From Chloroflexota bacterium (GTDB lineage Bacteria > Chloroflexota > Anaerolineae > Anaerolineales > Villigracilaceae): a stretch of 64,000 bases of DNA. Of this stretch, positions 1-9,522 are shown piece after piece (positions within the stretch are counted from its first letter, which is position 1; the number at the start of each line of letters is the position of its first letter). Below the pieces are notes generated by a model. That model saw only the letters and a list, made by a program, of their open reading frames with translations. It did no database searches and was not told the origin of the DNA. The position numbers were made by a program, and so were the translations under genes. The stretch spans positions 1 through 64,000 of the forward strand of contig JACRPQ010000005.1 in assembly GCA_016223135.1 (NCBI GenBank), written 5' to 3'.

Positions 1-2
1 TG

Positions 3-65
3 GCCTTCGACTTGGACGACTTGACGGTTGAGGCGATCACAGGTTTACAGCCATCTATGATATGA
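3..65 (+). CDS. possible 3' end of an upstream gene
   Basis: Frame 3 is open from the window edge to a TGA and encodes 20 residues ending in LQPSMI. The other two plus frames close earlier. The composition is acidic and protein-like but too short to identify. It may be the C-terminus of a gene starting outside the window, or chance. Confidence 0.2.
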   Translation, partial: AFDLDDLTVEAITGLQPSMI

Positions 66-138
66 ATTGTTAAAGTTCCGACAGGTACAACTTTTCTGGT
101 TTTTCTTATGGGTACGAGTTTACCGTGACTTACAACAG

Positions 139-192
139 GTAAACAGGTAGACAGGTAAACAGTGAAACTTGTGTACGTGTCTACCTGTTTAC
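139..192. repeat. short-tandem-repeat hairpin downstream of lepA
   Basis: Octamer-like units of the form AGGTAAAC/AGGTAGAC form a perfect 15-bp inverted repeat (139-153 with 178-192) and a 24-nt loop. It lies just beyond the lepA stop codon and could end or stabilise that transcript, although there is no T-tract. The same unit recurs at 43.4-43.6 kb. Confidence 0.7.
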
Positions 193-197
193 ATTCA

Positions 198-1997
<1,800 letters not shown>

Positions 1998-2036
1998 AGG
2001 TTTTGCGTGCGGAAGTATAACCGATTCCTATTAATC

Positions 2037-2207
2037 ACTCACCTTACGCAGTGCGTCGCACCATACGGGCAGACATGCCCACCCTAACAGTCAAAACGCC
2101 GCTTGGGACTTTCTTTGGCAGCGAAGGTGCGACGCACCCTCTGCGTAACATGAGTTAATCATGTCGCCTGAAAATGCGAGATAAATCTCGCGCTACCGCG
2201 TAAGGTA
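2037..2207. repeat. composite copy of dispersed palindromic repeat A
   Basis: Outer arms CACCTTACGC and GCGTAA (2040-2049 / 2143-2148) enclose a second perfect 12-bp inverted repeat, GTGCGTCGCACC / GGTGCGACGCAC (2051-2062 / 2126-2137). It is followed by an inverted half copy of the repeat A core (2159-2207). Other copies are at 22.1, 31.6, 34.5 and 54.3 kb. No coding sequence is apparent in 1998-2339. Confidence 0.75.
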
Positions 2208-2214
2208 AATTATC

Positions 2215-2270
2215 AAAAAAAAAAAAAAAAAAAAAAAAACAAAACAACAGCGCACAAGGAGTACGCTGTT
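2215..2270 (-). terminator. hairpin plus very long T-tract
   Basis: On the minus strand AACAGCG / CGCTGTT (2264-2270 / 2246-2252) forms a 7-bp stem. It is followed by GTTTTG and then 25 consecutive T (2215-2239 read as A on the plus strand). It lies downstream of the minus-strand unknown operon and reads as its intrinsic terminator. The U-tract is far longer than the usual 6-9. Confidence 0.7.
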
Positions 2271-2339
2271 AGGGCGGGTTGATACGTGACAAGACGCCGG
2301 AACGCAGCGCCTCATTGATGGTTTGAACGTTTTGCGTAT

Positions 2340-2993
2340 CTATTTGGCTGGTTTTCCCTTGGCGCTTTCTGCGGAAGGCGCGGCAGCGGGAGGACGAAGG
2401 AATTCAATCAATCTATTCGCCTCCTCGACAAACCGATCCGCCATTTGCGCTCCGATGAGATCAGGAATGGGCAGGAAAAGAAGCGTTTGAATCATGAATA
2501 TGGTCAACTCAAGAATCGAATCCGCATCTCCTTCGATGAAAGGCTCCTCGCCGTTGTACTTGGCAATGCGGACGCGGAGGTGGGAGCGTTTGTTGATGTA
2601 ATCGTAATAAACGTCCCGATAAAACATCTTCCAGTTGTTGGGAAGTTGATTGGAAATCAGAAAGGCATTGGCGAGTTCCGGTCCATAGAGCGAGATGATG
2701 GTGCGCAGGAAGTTCATCACATCATGCGGAGCGGCATCGCTGATGTCCTCCAGCCGTTTTGCCTGATCGGGCTGCGCCACGTTGAACAGGAGGTCGGTGC
2801 TTTCCTTTCCCAGATAATTATCCAGGCTTGCAAAAATGGCTCTCCAGGTGGTTCCGTCAATTTTATCGAGGCGCTTGTCGAGGATTTCGCGCACCTGGCG
2901 TTCGGCATCAGGATGGGATTTGAGAAATGCCTGCAAGGCTGTCACACTCACAGGCACCCATTCTGGCAACGTTGCAGCGGTAGCATTATCCAT
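2340..2993 (-). CDS. uncharacterised 217-aa protein, last gene of three-gene operon
   Basis: I do not recognise this protein. It is predicted to be largely helical and soluble. It has a Trp/Tyr-rich middle (NNWKMFYRDVYYDYINKR), a hydrophobic helix near residues 163-180 (LELTIFMIQTLLFLPIPDLI) and an Ala/Pro/Lys tail. There is no signal peptide. It follows the 376-aa gene by 29 bp and precedes a strong terminator, so it is the last gene of an operon with two genes that share a domain. The near-membrane helix could be a hydrophobic core rather than a transmembrane (TM) segment. Confidence 0.75.
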   Translation of the reverse strand: MDNATAATLPEWVPVSVTALQAFLKSHPDAERQVREILDKRLDKIDGTTWRAIFASLDNYLGKESTDLLFNVAQPDQAKRLEDISDAAPHDVMNFLRTIISLYGPELANAFLISNQLPNNWKMFYRDVYYDYINKRSHLRVRIAKYNGEEPFIEGDADSILELTIFMIQTLLFLPIPDLIGAQMADRFVEEANRLIEFLRPPAAAPSAESAKGKPAK

Positions 2994-3022
2994 GGTTCAT
3001 TCTCCTTATGCAGTGGGATTAT

Positions 3023-4153
3023 TCAACCGGACGCCCATCTGTTTTGCCCAGAGGGAGGGCTTTCCCGAAGTTCCACAGCAGGCATCGACTCTGTGGATGG
3101 CTGGCGGGGCGGGATGCTGGCTGACGTTGCCATTGATTCGGGAATGGTTTTGTTGTGTTTGAAGATTTCATCAATCAATTCGTCAATCTTCCCCAGGATG
3201 ACGCGGGCATTTTCTCTGCATTCCATTGCAATTACATCAGCCGCTGTGATTGCTTCGTCCATTTCGCTGAGCGCATTGTCAATCGCCCCCTCGATTTCTG
3301 CAGGGCGGAAACTGTCGGGAGATTTGGACATCTTTTCCACTTCCTCGAATGCCCTGACCAGCGACGCCTTGAAAATATCGTCCTGCTTGAATTCATCAGC
3401 CAGGGCGGAGGGGACAATTTCAGTCATCTTGATTTTGCCAAGCTGGCTCTTGATTTTGTTCCAATAATCGCGGCTGTAGATGTCCTGCCGCTTCTCTTTG
3501 CCTTCATACAATCTGGTTCTGGTCTCGTTGCATTGCACCCACTGCTCGCGCGACTTGATGTATCCGTTTACGTAAGCGTCCAACTTGCCCTGGTGTTTTC
3601 GTATCTTCTCCAACAAATCTCTGCCCACGCTGATGATGTCTTTTTCTACAGAGGCTGTCTCTCTGCGGGATTGTTGAACGGCAACTTCGTTATCTTTGCT
3701 TTGGGATCGAGTGACTGTTTCATCCCCTGCGCTCCTGCGGCGGGAATCCAGCGGATCGTCCGGCAGTATAGCCCTCAGGGAGGGGATCAGATCCGTGGCG
3801 TCTTCTTTTGTCAACAGGTGATTGTACAAGTTGCGTACGATGGGGAATAAATCGGTTTGACAGTAGGTCAACACGGACGAGGAATCCTGCAAATATTTGT
3901 ATTGCTCATTGGCAAGCGCAGGATTCGACCCAAATGTATCCCGTTCCTTCACACTCTCCAAACCAAAAATGCTGGCGCGCAATTTTGTCACATTTTCTTT
4001 GAGTGTGTTGCGGAATCTTTCCTGACGCGTAACATCCAACGGAGAAGGTAGACTAAAGGCGGATGTTACAAAAGCCGAATCGGAGGAAAAGAATTCCAGA
4101 AGCTTTTCCATTTTGCTTAGGTATTGCCTTCGCTCGTCATATTCGGGCGGCAT
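3023..4153 (-). CDS. uncharacterised 376-aa helical protein sharing a domain with the gene upstream
   Basis: No known family was recognised. Residues about 48-110 resemble the upstream 177-aa protein. Both have a helical stretch ending in FxxxPxLANxxYKxL, here SNPALANEQYKYL, followed by a second helix containing FPIVRNL. The rest is charged, coiled-coil-like (residues 160-340), with a Pro/Ser-rich tail. There is no TM segment or signal peptide. It begins 24 bp after the upstream stop. An internal Met (MEKLLEFF) at 4111 is an alternative start. It is probably a scaffold or interaction protein of a small complex; the function is unknown. Confidence 0.75.
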   Translation of the reverse strand: MPPEYDERRQYLSKMEKLLEFFSSDSAFVTSAFSLPSPLDVTRQERFRNTLKENVTKLRASIFGLESVKERDTFGSNPALANEQYKYLQDSSSVLTYCQTDLFPIVRNLYNHLLTKEDATDLIPSLRAILPDDPLDSRRRSAGDETVTRSQSKDNEVAVQQSRRETASVEKDIISVGRDLLEKIRKHQGKLDAYVNGYIKSREQWVQCNETRTRLYEGKEKRQDIYSRDYWNKIKSQLGKIKMTEIVPSALADEFKQDDIFKASLVRAFEEVEKMSKSPDSFRPAEIEGAIDNALSEMDEAITAADVIAMECRENARVILGKIDELIDEIFKHNKTIPESMATSASIPPRQPSTESMPAVELRESPPSGQNRWASG

Positions 4154-4177
4154 GACAGTCTCGCTTCTACCAATTGG

Positions 4178-4711
4178 TCAGGGTACGGGAATGCCCAATA
4201 TAAGCCCCAAGGCTTTTGCCAGCGTATATGCCTTGGTAAAAATCGCTCCGGCGCGCGCCGCCTGCTCGACAAATTGGCTGGCGGTATCCAGAACTTTTTG
4301 CACTGTCCACTTTTCACCGGCAGGCGGGGGAGGCAATGCCTGTTCGTCCACCTGCGCTGGAGGATTCTGTTTGCTGGCTTCGACGATTTGCTTGGTTAAT
4401 TTTTCAAAGGCGGGGATGATTTCGAATTCAAAATCAATCTTGGCGGTTTCGATGTTTTTGATGAGTTTGTATCGTTGGTTAGCCAGGGTCGGGTCTGTTT
4501 TGAAAGGGTCATCCTTTTCAAGATTCCCTAAAGCTTCAAGATCCGTTTTGACGTTTACCAACATCTTGCGTACGTTCTTTCGCAATTCTGCCGCATCCCC
4601 CTGGTAAAGTTGGTGGAGTTTTTCGCTTGCCAGCAGCGTATCCACCTGCTGAAGAGTCTTGGTGATCTCTTCGGCATCGCGTTGGGAAGATTCCAGGTAA
4701 TCGCTTGCCAC
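4178..4711 (-). CDS. uncharacterised 177-aa protein, first gene of three-gene operon
   Basis: A perfect AGGAGG (4718-4723 on the plus axis) lies 6 nt before a GTG at 4711, so this start is preferred over an ATG at 4753 that lacks an SD. The helical N-terminal half carries TDPTLANQRYKLI, matching SNPALANEQYKYL in the next gene, so the two proteins share a duplicated domain. A Pro-rich linker (ALPPPPAGE) leads to an Ala-rich C-terminal helix that ends hydrophobic (LGLILGIPVP). A TATAAT lies upstream at 4771-4776 on the minus strand. The function is unknown. Confidence 0.75.
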   Translation of the reverse strand: MASDYLESSQRDAEEITKTLQQVDTLLASEKLHQLYQGDAAELRKNVRKMLVNVKTDLEALGNLEKDDPFKTDPTLANQRYKLIKNIETAKIDFEFEIIPAFEKLTKQIVEASKQNPPAQVDEQALPPPPAGEKWTVQKVLDTASQFVEQAARAGAIFTKAYTLAKALGLILGIPVP

Positions 4712-4770
4712 TCTCCACCTCCTTGCCGCTAAAAACATAAAGCGCCGGCTCAAAATACGGGCGCAAAAGC

Positions 4771-4776
4771 ATTATA
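4771..4776 (-). promoter_or_regulatory. -10 box of the three-gene operon
   Basis: A perfect TATAAT on the minus strand, about 60 nt upstream of the GTG start at 4711. No good -35 is visible at the usual distance. Confidence 0.5.
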
Positions 4777-4865
4777 ACCCACAAGAACAGCTGCGCGACA
4801 ATGAAATTTCGAAAGTGATCTCACCTGAGCGGATGAGCGAAAGAGCGTCATGCCTCAGAAAACGC

Positions 4866-4905
4866 AGAGACCTCGGAAAATCTTCTCGAATTTTCCGAGG
4901 TCTCT
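4866..4905 (-). terminator. terminator of the phn-like operon
   Basis: A 16-bp perfect stem (4866-4881 / 4890-4905, AGAGACCTCGG...CCGAGGTCTCT) with an 8-nt loop. It lies 42 bp beyond the stop of the last permease gene. The inner A/T pairs make it usable in both directions. Confidence 0.8.
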
Positions 4906-4947
4906 GTACACCACTTCAGTGAAATCGTTTCTTGAAGCCGTGAGACC

Positions 4948-6081
4948 TTACGTCAGCCGCTTGCGGATGTCGGAACTGAGGAAATCCATCGCCCAGACGA
5001 CGATGACGATTGCCCAGATGGCGGTGCCAGCCTGATGCCATTTGAAGTCGTTGATGCTCAGGTTGAGGTAATAGCCGATGCCGCCGCCGCCGACAAACCC
5101 GATGATGGTGGAGATGCGCACGTTGATGTCCCAGTGGTAGATGATGTAGGAGATGAAATCGGGGACGACCTGCGGCACGACGCCATAGCGCACGGTGTGC
5201 AGGGGCGGCGCGCCGGTGGCTTGCAGCGCCTCCACCGGACCGGGGTCGATGTTTTCGACTGCTTCAGAGAAGAGTTTTCCCAGCGAAGCAATCGTCACCA
5301 CCGTGAGCGCCAGAAAGCCGGGGAAGGGACCAAAACTCAGCCAGAAGCCGAAGACAGTCGCCATCACCAGCGGGTCGTAGGAGCGCATCAGGTTGAAGAA
5401 AGAGCGGAAGAGGTAGTAAACGGTCGTGCCGAGGCAGCCTTTGCGGGTGATGTTGCTGGCGGCAAAGAAACTGAGCGGCGCGGCAATGACGGTGGCGAGC
5501 GTGGTGGAAAGCAGCGCCATGAAAATCGTGACGAACATGTTGTCCAGCACGTCTTTCAGCGCCTGGCTGGGCTTCAGCTCGCCGACCGGGGTGAGGGTAT
5601 CCACTTCGAGGCGGCTGGCGACGCCATCCACCGTGGATTGGATAGGACGCGCCTGCACTTCGTAGGTGAAGTAACCGTTCGCGTCGGTCTGCGTGCGGAT
5701 GGCGGTCATGGTGCGTCCGTCGGGCAGACGCCAGCGGATGACCACTTCGGAATTAGGCTGCAGGTCGTAGCCTTCGAGGGTGAACTTCTCGAGCGGTTCG
5801 GCGCACAAAACGCTGGGGACGAGACGCGGTCCCTCGGACGGAAGCGATTCCTCGGTCGGGGCGGAACCGCACGGAATGGGGAAGACGAGGGAGACGGTGC
5901 GTGTCTCCACCTCCCGCGTGAACACGTCGGGCGTCAAAAAGGCGGTCAGCAGTTCTTTGCCTTTGGGCAGGTCGAGGAACAGGCGCGGGAAGTCCGCTTC
6001 GGTGACGCGGTACGAAACGGCGAAGGCGGCAATCACCAGCGCCGTGATGAGGGTGTTGCGAAGGATGCGCGCGGTGGGCAT
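4948..6081 (-). CDS. phnE: phosphonate-type ABC transporter permease PhnE (second)
   Basis: This is the inner-membrane permease of a PhnCDE-type importer. The C-terminal half has the transport TM helices and the PhnE coupling-loop region (EALQATGAPPLHTVRYGVVPQ), ending in the characteristic VRISTIIGFVGGGGIGYYL. Between TM1 (about residues 7-25) and the transport core lies about 130 aa of extracytoplasmic sequence with a beta-sandwich look (YDLQPNSEVVIRWRLPDGR), unusual for PhnE. The ATG at 6081 follows the upstream stop by one base (TGACATG), so it is preferred over the ATG at 6117 inside the preceding gene. It is the paralogue of the permease upstream. Confidence 0.9.
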   Translation of the reverse strand: MPTARILRNTLITALVIAAFAVSYRVTEADFPRLFLDLPKGKELLTAFLTPDVFTREVETRTVSLVFPIPCGSAPTEESLPSEGPRLVPSVLCAEPLEKFTLEGYDLQPNSEVVIRWRLPDGRTMTAIRTQTDANGYFTYEVQARPIQSTVDGVASRLEVDTLTPVGELKPSQALKDVLDNMFVTIFMALLSTTLATVIAAPLSFFAASNITRKGCLGTTVYYLFRSFFNLMRSYDPLVMATVFGFWLSFGPFPGFLALTVVTIASLGKLFSEAVENIDPGPVEALQATGAPPLHTVRYGVVPQVVPDFISYIIYHWDINVRISTIIGFVGGGGIGYYLNLSINDFKWHQAGTAIWAIVIVVWAMDFLSSDIRKRLT

Positions 6082-6082
6082 G

Positions 6083-7471
6083 TCACACCAGCCTTTCGCG
6101 CAGTTTGGCGCTGACATAATCCAGCACGATGACGATGAACGCGATGGCGATGAAGACCGCGCTCACGCCGCGCATGTTGTTGACGCGGATGAGTTCGATG
6201 AGCAGAAAGCCGATGCCGCCGCCGCCCACCAAACCGATGACGGTGGCGGAACGCACGTTGATGTCCCAGCGGTAGATGGTGAAAGCAGTGAAGGGCGGGA
6301 TAATCTGCGGGATGACGGCATACCGCACCACTTGCAGCCAGTTTGCGCCGGTGGCGCGGATGGCTTCGATGGGACCGGGGTCTATGCCCTCGATAACTTC
6401 GGAATAGAGTTTACCCAACGCCGCCACCGAGTGCAGAGCCAGCGCCAACATGCCCGCAAACGGTCCCAAGCCCACGATGACGACGAAGATGATAGCGATG
6501 ATGAGCGACTCGATGGAGCGCAGGATGTTGAGCAGCGTGCGCACCGCCACATACACCGCGTAGGTGACGGGGTTGCCGCTCATCAGGTTGCGCGCCGCCA
6601 GAAACGAAAGCGGAATGGCAAAGAGCATTGCCAGCCCGGTTGCCATGAGCGCCATCGAGACGGTGGCAAGCGCGCCCTTCAACACTTCGTTACCAATGAA
6701 CGAGAGTTCGTAGCCGCCGGTCGGGCGGTATTGCTCAAAGTACACGCGGTGGAACTGCGGCAGGGTGGGGTCGGGCGCGGCAACCAGCGCGGTGGAAGGC
6801 ACGCGGATGGTGGTGGTGAGCGAGCCGTTTTCGTCGGTGGTCAACGTCAGCATGGTGATTTCGCCCTCGCCAAGCATGAGGGGGTTGCCGATGGGATTTT
6901 GCCAGAAGACGTTTGTTTCGGCATCCGCCCACATGCCCGTCACGTTGACGATGAGCGTCTCGCCCACGCCGCCGCAATCGGGGATGACCATCGCGGCGCG
7001 CCCGGCGTCTTCACGGCGGGCGGCGGGCGGCTGGCTGGAGCACGGCACTTGCACCGGCACCCACATCTGGTTCACCTCGCGGCGCGGTTGGACAAAATCG
7101 GGGCGCGTCATCGGACGCAGGATTGCCAGAGCGCGGTCCATGTTGGCTTTGCTGAAGTCAATTTCCACCACCTGCCAGCCGATTCCATACGCGGCGGCAA
7201 GCCCGAACAACAGCGGCAGGAGGATGGAACGCGCCCGCCCGTTTGCCAGGCTGATGGCGTCCCAAATGTTCCACAGCCAGATCAAAATCGGCGCGGCGTA
7301 CCAGAGCGGCTTGCCATACCAAACGGTTGTTCCCAGCATCACGACAAAGCCGAGCAGGATGCCGCCTCCGCGATAGCGCTCGCCCAGCAGGAACTGTCCC
7401 AGCCCGGGGAGAAAGAAGGATGCGATTCCGCTTCGCACGACGGGACGGCGGGTTGCTGTTTCGATGGACAT
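6083..7471 (-). CDS. phnE: phosphonate-type ABC transporter permease PhnE (first), with N-terminal membrane domain
   Basis: A 462-aa permease with GGAGG a few bases before the ATG at 7471, just after the phnC stop. The first about 85 residues form an extra hydrophobic module beginning RSGIASFFLPGLGQFLLG. The PGLGQ signature is typical of small TM2/DUF5683-like domains. A Cys-containing extracytoplasmic beta domain follows. The PhnE core has a coupling loop (EAIRATGANWLQVVRYAVIPQ) and ends VRSATVIGLVGGGGIGFLL. It probably forms a heterodimer with the second permease. Usual PhnE proteins are about 260-290 aa, so both extensions are notable. Confidence 0.9.
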   Translation of the reverse strand: MSIETATRRPVVRSGIASFFLPGLGQFLLGERYRGGGILLGFVVMLGTTVWYGKPLWYAAPILIWLWNIWDAISLANGRARSILLPLLFGLAAAYGIGWQVVEIDFSKANMDRALAILRPMTRPDFVQPRREVNQMWVPVQVPCSSQPPAARREDAGRAAMVIPDCGGVGETLIVNVTGMWADAETNVFWQNPIGNPLMLGEGEITMLTLTTDENGSLTTTIRVPSTALVAAPDPTLPQFHRVYFEQYRPTGGYELSFIGNEVLKGALATVSMALMATGLAMLFAIPLSFLAARNLMSGNPVTYAVYVAVRTLLNILRSIESLIIAIIFVVIVGLGPFAGMLALALHSVAALGKLYSEVIEGIDPGPIEAIRATGANWLQVVRYAVIPQIIPPFTAFTIYRWDINVRSATVIGLVGGGGIGFLLIELIRVNNMRGVSAVFIAIAFIVIVLDYVSAKLRERLV

Positions 7472-7482
7472 ATCCTCCGCCC

Positions 7483-8244
7483 TCACAGCGAAGCGGCGCG
7501 CACTTCCTGCGCCTCTTCCCCATAAATTTCCTTGAATTTGGCGCGGTCGATCTCTTTTGCCGAGCCTTCGAAGACTTTCACGCCGTCCTTGAGCGCCACC
7601 ACGCGCGTGGCGTAGCGATGAACGAGATCCAAAAAGTGCAGCGAGCAAATGACGGTAATCCCCTCTTTGTTGAGTTGCTCCAGATATTGCAAAATGGAAT
7701 GCGAGAGAACCGGGTCAAGGCTGGCGACCGGCTCGTCGGCGAGAATCAGTTTGGGGTCCTGCATGAGCGCCCGCGCAATTCCCACACGCTGCTGCTGTCC
7801 GCCGGAGAGGGCATCGGCGCGGCTGTGGGCTTTATCGGCGATGCCCACACGGTCGAGCGCCTGGATGGCGCGCTGTCTGTCTTCTTGCGACCAAATGCCC
7901 AATAAACTCGTCCACGGGTTGACGTATCCCAGCCGCCCCGAAAGCACGTTGGTCATCACGCTGGAGCGTTTGACCAGATTGAACTGCTGAAACACCATGC
8001 CGATTTTGCGGCGGATATGCCGCAGTTCGGCGGGCGGCGCGGCAGTGATGTCCACGTTGTCCCAAATGATTTTGCCTTCGGTCGGCTCAATCAGGCGATT
8101 GATGCAGCGCAGCAGGGTGGATTTGCCCGACCCCGAAAGACCGATGACAACCAGAAATTCGCCGTCTTGCACATCGAAAGAAACGTTCTTCAACGCCTGC
8201 GTGCCGTTGGGATAGGTTTTGGAGAGGTTTTGGATTTTCAGCAT
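7483..8244 (-). CDS. phnC: phosphonate-type ABC transporter ATP-binding protein
   Basis: The cytoplasmic ATPase of the PhnCDE-type importer, 253 aa. Walker A is GLSGSGKS, the Q-loop MVFQQFNLV, the signature LSGGQQQR, Walker B LILADEP and the switch His SLHFLD. The VFQQFNLVKRSSVMTNVLSGRLG segment is diagnostic of PhnC. It ends 11 bp before the first permease gene. A palindromic repeat and a terminator separate it from the binding-protein gene upstream, so that gene can be expressed at a higher level. The substrate may be phosphonate, phosphite or phosphate; no C-P lyase genes are present here to decide. Confidence 0.93.
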   Translation of the reverse strand: MLKIQNLSKTYPNGTQALKNVSFDVQDGEFLVVIGLSGSGKSTLLRCINRLIEPTEGKIIWDNVDITAAPPAELRHIRRKIGMVFQQFNLVKRSSVMTNVLSGRLGYVNPWTSLLGIWSQEDRQRAIQALDRVGIADKAHSRADALSGGQQQRVGIARALMQDPKLILADEPVASLDPVLSHSILQYLEQLNKEGITVICSLHFLDLVHRYATRVVALKDGVKVFEGSAKEIDRAKFKEIYGEEAQEVRAASL

Positions 8245-8256
8245 GGAGAGCCTCGT

Positions 8257-8326
8257 GCCCCCCTCCGGCTCCCCCCATCCCGCTTTTGGCGGGATGGGGG
8301 GAGTGGCGCGAAGCGTCGAGGGGGGT
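8257..8326. repeat. GC-rich palindromic repeat, D type
   Basis: A perfect 15-bp stem (8269-8283 / 8289-8303: CTCCCCCCATCCCGC and its complement) with flanking C- and G-runs. It is between phnC and phnD. Related C/G-rich palindromes are at 57.5 kb and inside coding sequence at 45.7 kb. Confidence 0.65.
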
Positions 8327-8358
8327 AAAAAAGAGGGAGGACATTTCGTCCTCCCTCT
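8327..8358 (-). terminator. terminator between phnD and phnC
   Basis: AGAGGGAGGAC / GTCCTCCCTCT (8332-8342 / 8348-8358) with a 5-nt loop. On the minus strand six T follow (8327-8332). It lies just after the phnD stop and probably attenuates transcription into phnC and the permeases. Confidence 0.85.
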
Positions 8359-8373
8359 CGTTTTAGAGATGGT

Positions 8374-9417
8374 TTACTTGAAGAGCGTGGTCGGGTCAAT
8401 GCCGGAGGCTTCGAGGTAGAGGCGATACTCATCATAGAAAGTATCGTCCACAACCTTGAGACCTTCGATGCTGTAACCGCCGCTCTTGAGCAGGGCGCGT
8501 CCTTCTTCGGTGCCAGCCAGGTCGAGCAGAGCCTGGGTCAGTTTCTCGCGCATGTCAGCGGGAACGTTGGCGGCGAAGGAGACGTTGTCGTTCGGGATGA
8601 ACGGTTCGGAGACCCAGATGATGACGACTTTGTCGTTCACATCGGGGAAGTCGTTGACGACGTTCGAGCGGGCGTCAATGAAGGTGGCGCCGAAATCGCA
8701 GATTTCACCCTTCGGGCTGAGGTAAACGGATTTGATGACGGTGGGGTGACCCTGCACGAAAGCGCCGGTCTTGACCTTGATGTTGTTGGCTTTGAGCAAA
8801 CCGAAGGGAAGCACGTAGCCGGAGGAAGAGAGCGGGTCGGTCCAGCAGGGTTTCTTGTCGGCGAACTGCGCCAGCGCGGTGGCGGCATCGGCGGTGGATT
8901 TGCCGGTGGCAGGGTCGTAGTAAGAGGTGAAACCCGCCTCAGCATTGGCAACAAACTGGAAGCCGTAGTGGTCCGAACCGAAGCGGATGGTGGCGAGCGC
9001 TACATCCGCATAGCCTTTACCGTGCGCAACCACATACTGCGTGGGAGCCAGCCAGCCGATGTGAGCCTGTCCGGCGCCCATGGCTTCGATCATGGCGGCG
9101 TAGTTGGTCGGCACAACGGTCTTGATGGTGTAACCGGTCAACTCGCTCAGTTTGGCGGCAATCGCCTCGCCGCCGGTCTGGAGTTCCTGGGTGGTGGCGG
9201 AGGGAGCCAGCGCCATAATCAGCGGATTGTCAGGGGTGCCGAGTTCGGGCGCGGGCGGCTCGGTGGGAACAGCGGTGGGTTCCGGGGCTTTGGTGGGTTC
9301 GGGCGCTGTGGTGGGGGCGGCGGGTTTCTCGGTGGGCGTGGCAGCAGGACCGCAAGCGGCGAGCGCCAGCGCGAGTACCGTCGTCACTGCGAAGAACAGG
9401 TAGAGTGACTTCTTCAT
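8374..9417 (-). CDS. phnD: phosphonate/phosphate-ester binding lipoprotein, PhnD family
   Basis: The extracytoplasmic substrate-binding protein of the importer. AAAAGGAG precedes the ATG at 9417, which starts a signal peptide with lipobox LALAAC. A Pro/Thr/Ala-rich tether (about residues 22-60) leads into the PhnD fold. The family features NPLIMALAPSAT, GWLAPTQYV, ADKKPCWTDPLSSSGYVLP and DFGATFIDAR are visible. It is the 5'-most gene of the transport operon, separated from phnC by a terminator. The exact ligand cannot be read from sequence. Confidence 0.92.
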   Translation of the reverse strand: MKKSLYLFFAVTTVLALALAACGPAATPTEKPAAPTTAPEPTKAPEPTAVPTEPPAPELGTPDNPLIMALAPSATTQELQTGGEAIAAKLSELTGYTIKTVVPTNYAAMIEAMGAGQAHIGWLAPTQYVVAHGKGYADVALATIRFGSDHYGFQFVANAEAGFTSYYDPATGKSTADAATALAQFADKKPCWTDPLSSSGYVLPFGLLKANNIKVKTGAFVQGHPTVIKSVYLSPKGEICDFGATFIDARSNVVNDFPDVNDKVVIIWVSEPFIPNDNVSFAANVPADMREKLTQALLDLAGTEEGRALLKSGGYSIEGLKVVDDTFYDEYRLYLEASGIDPTTLFK

Positions 9418-9471
9418 TTTTTCTTCTCCTTTTGAAAAGATTTGAACCGTGATGAGGTTCTCTGGGACGTG

Positions 9472-9516
9472 ATAATACAACCGATTCGTTGGAATGACAA
9501 GTGACATTCGTTTAAC
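9472..9516 (-). promoter_or_regulatory. phnD promoter with possible degenerate Pho-like repeats
   Basis: On the minus strand a TATTAT -10 box (9472-9477) is preceded by three 8-mers at 11-bp spacing: GTTAAACG (9509-9516), GTCACTTG (9498-9505) and TTCCAACG (9487-9494). Two of them are followed by AAT. The geometry resembles the better Pho-box-like arrays before the PHP and pstS genes, but only the first unit fits well. Confidence 0.35.
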
Positions 9517-9522
9517 AGAGCA

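Noticed and set aside
5780-7525. 581-aa plus-strand open frame opposite the permeases
   Set aside because: His/Asp/Arg-rich shadow composition; the minus strand encodes two clear PhnE proteins.
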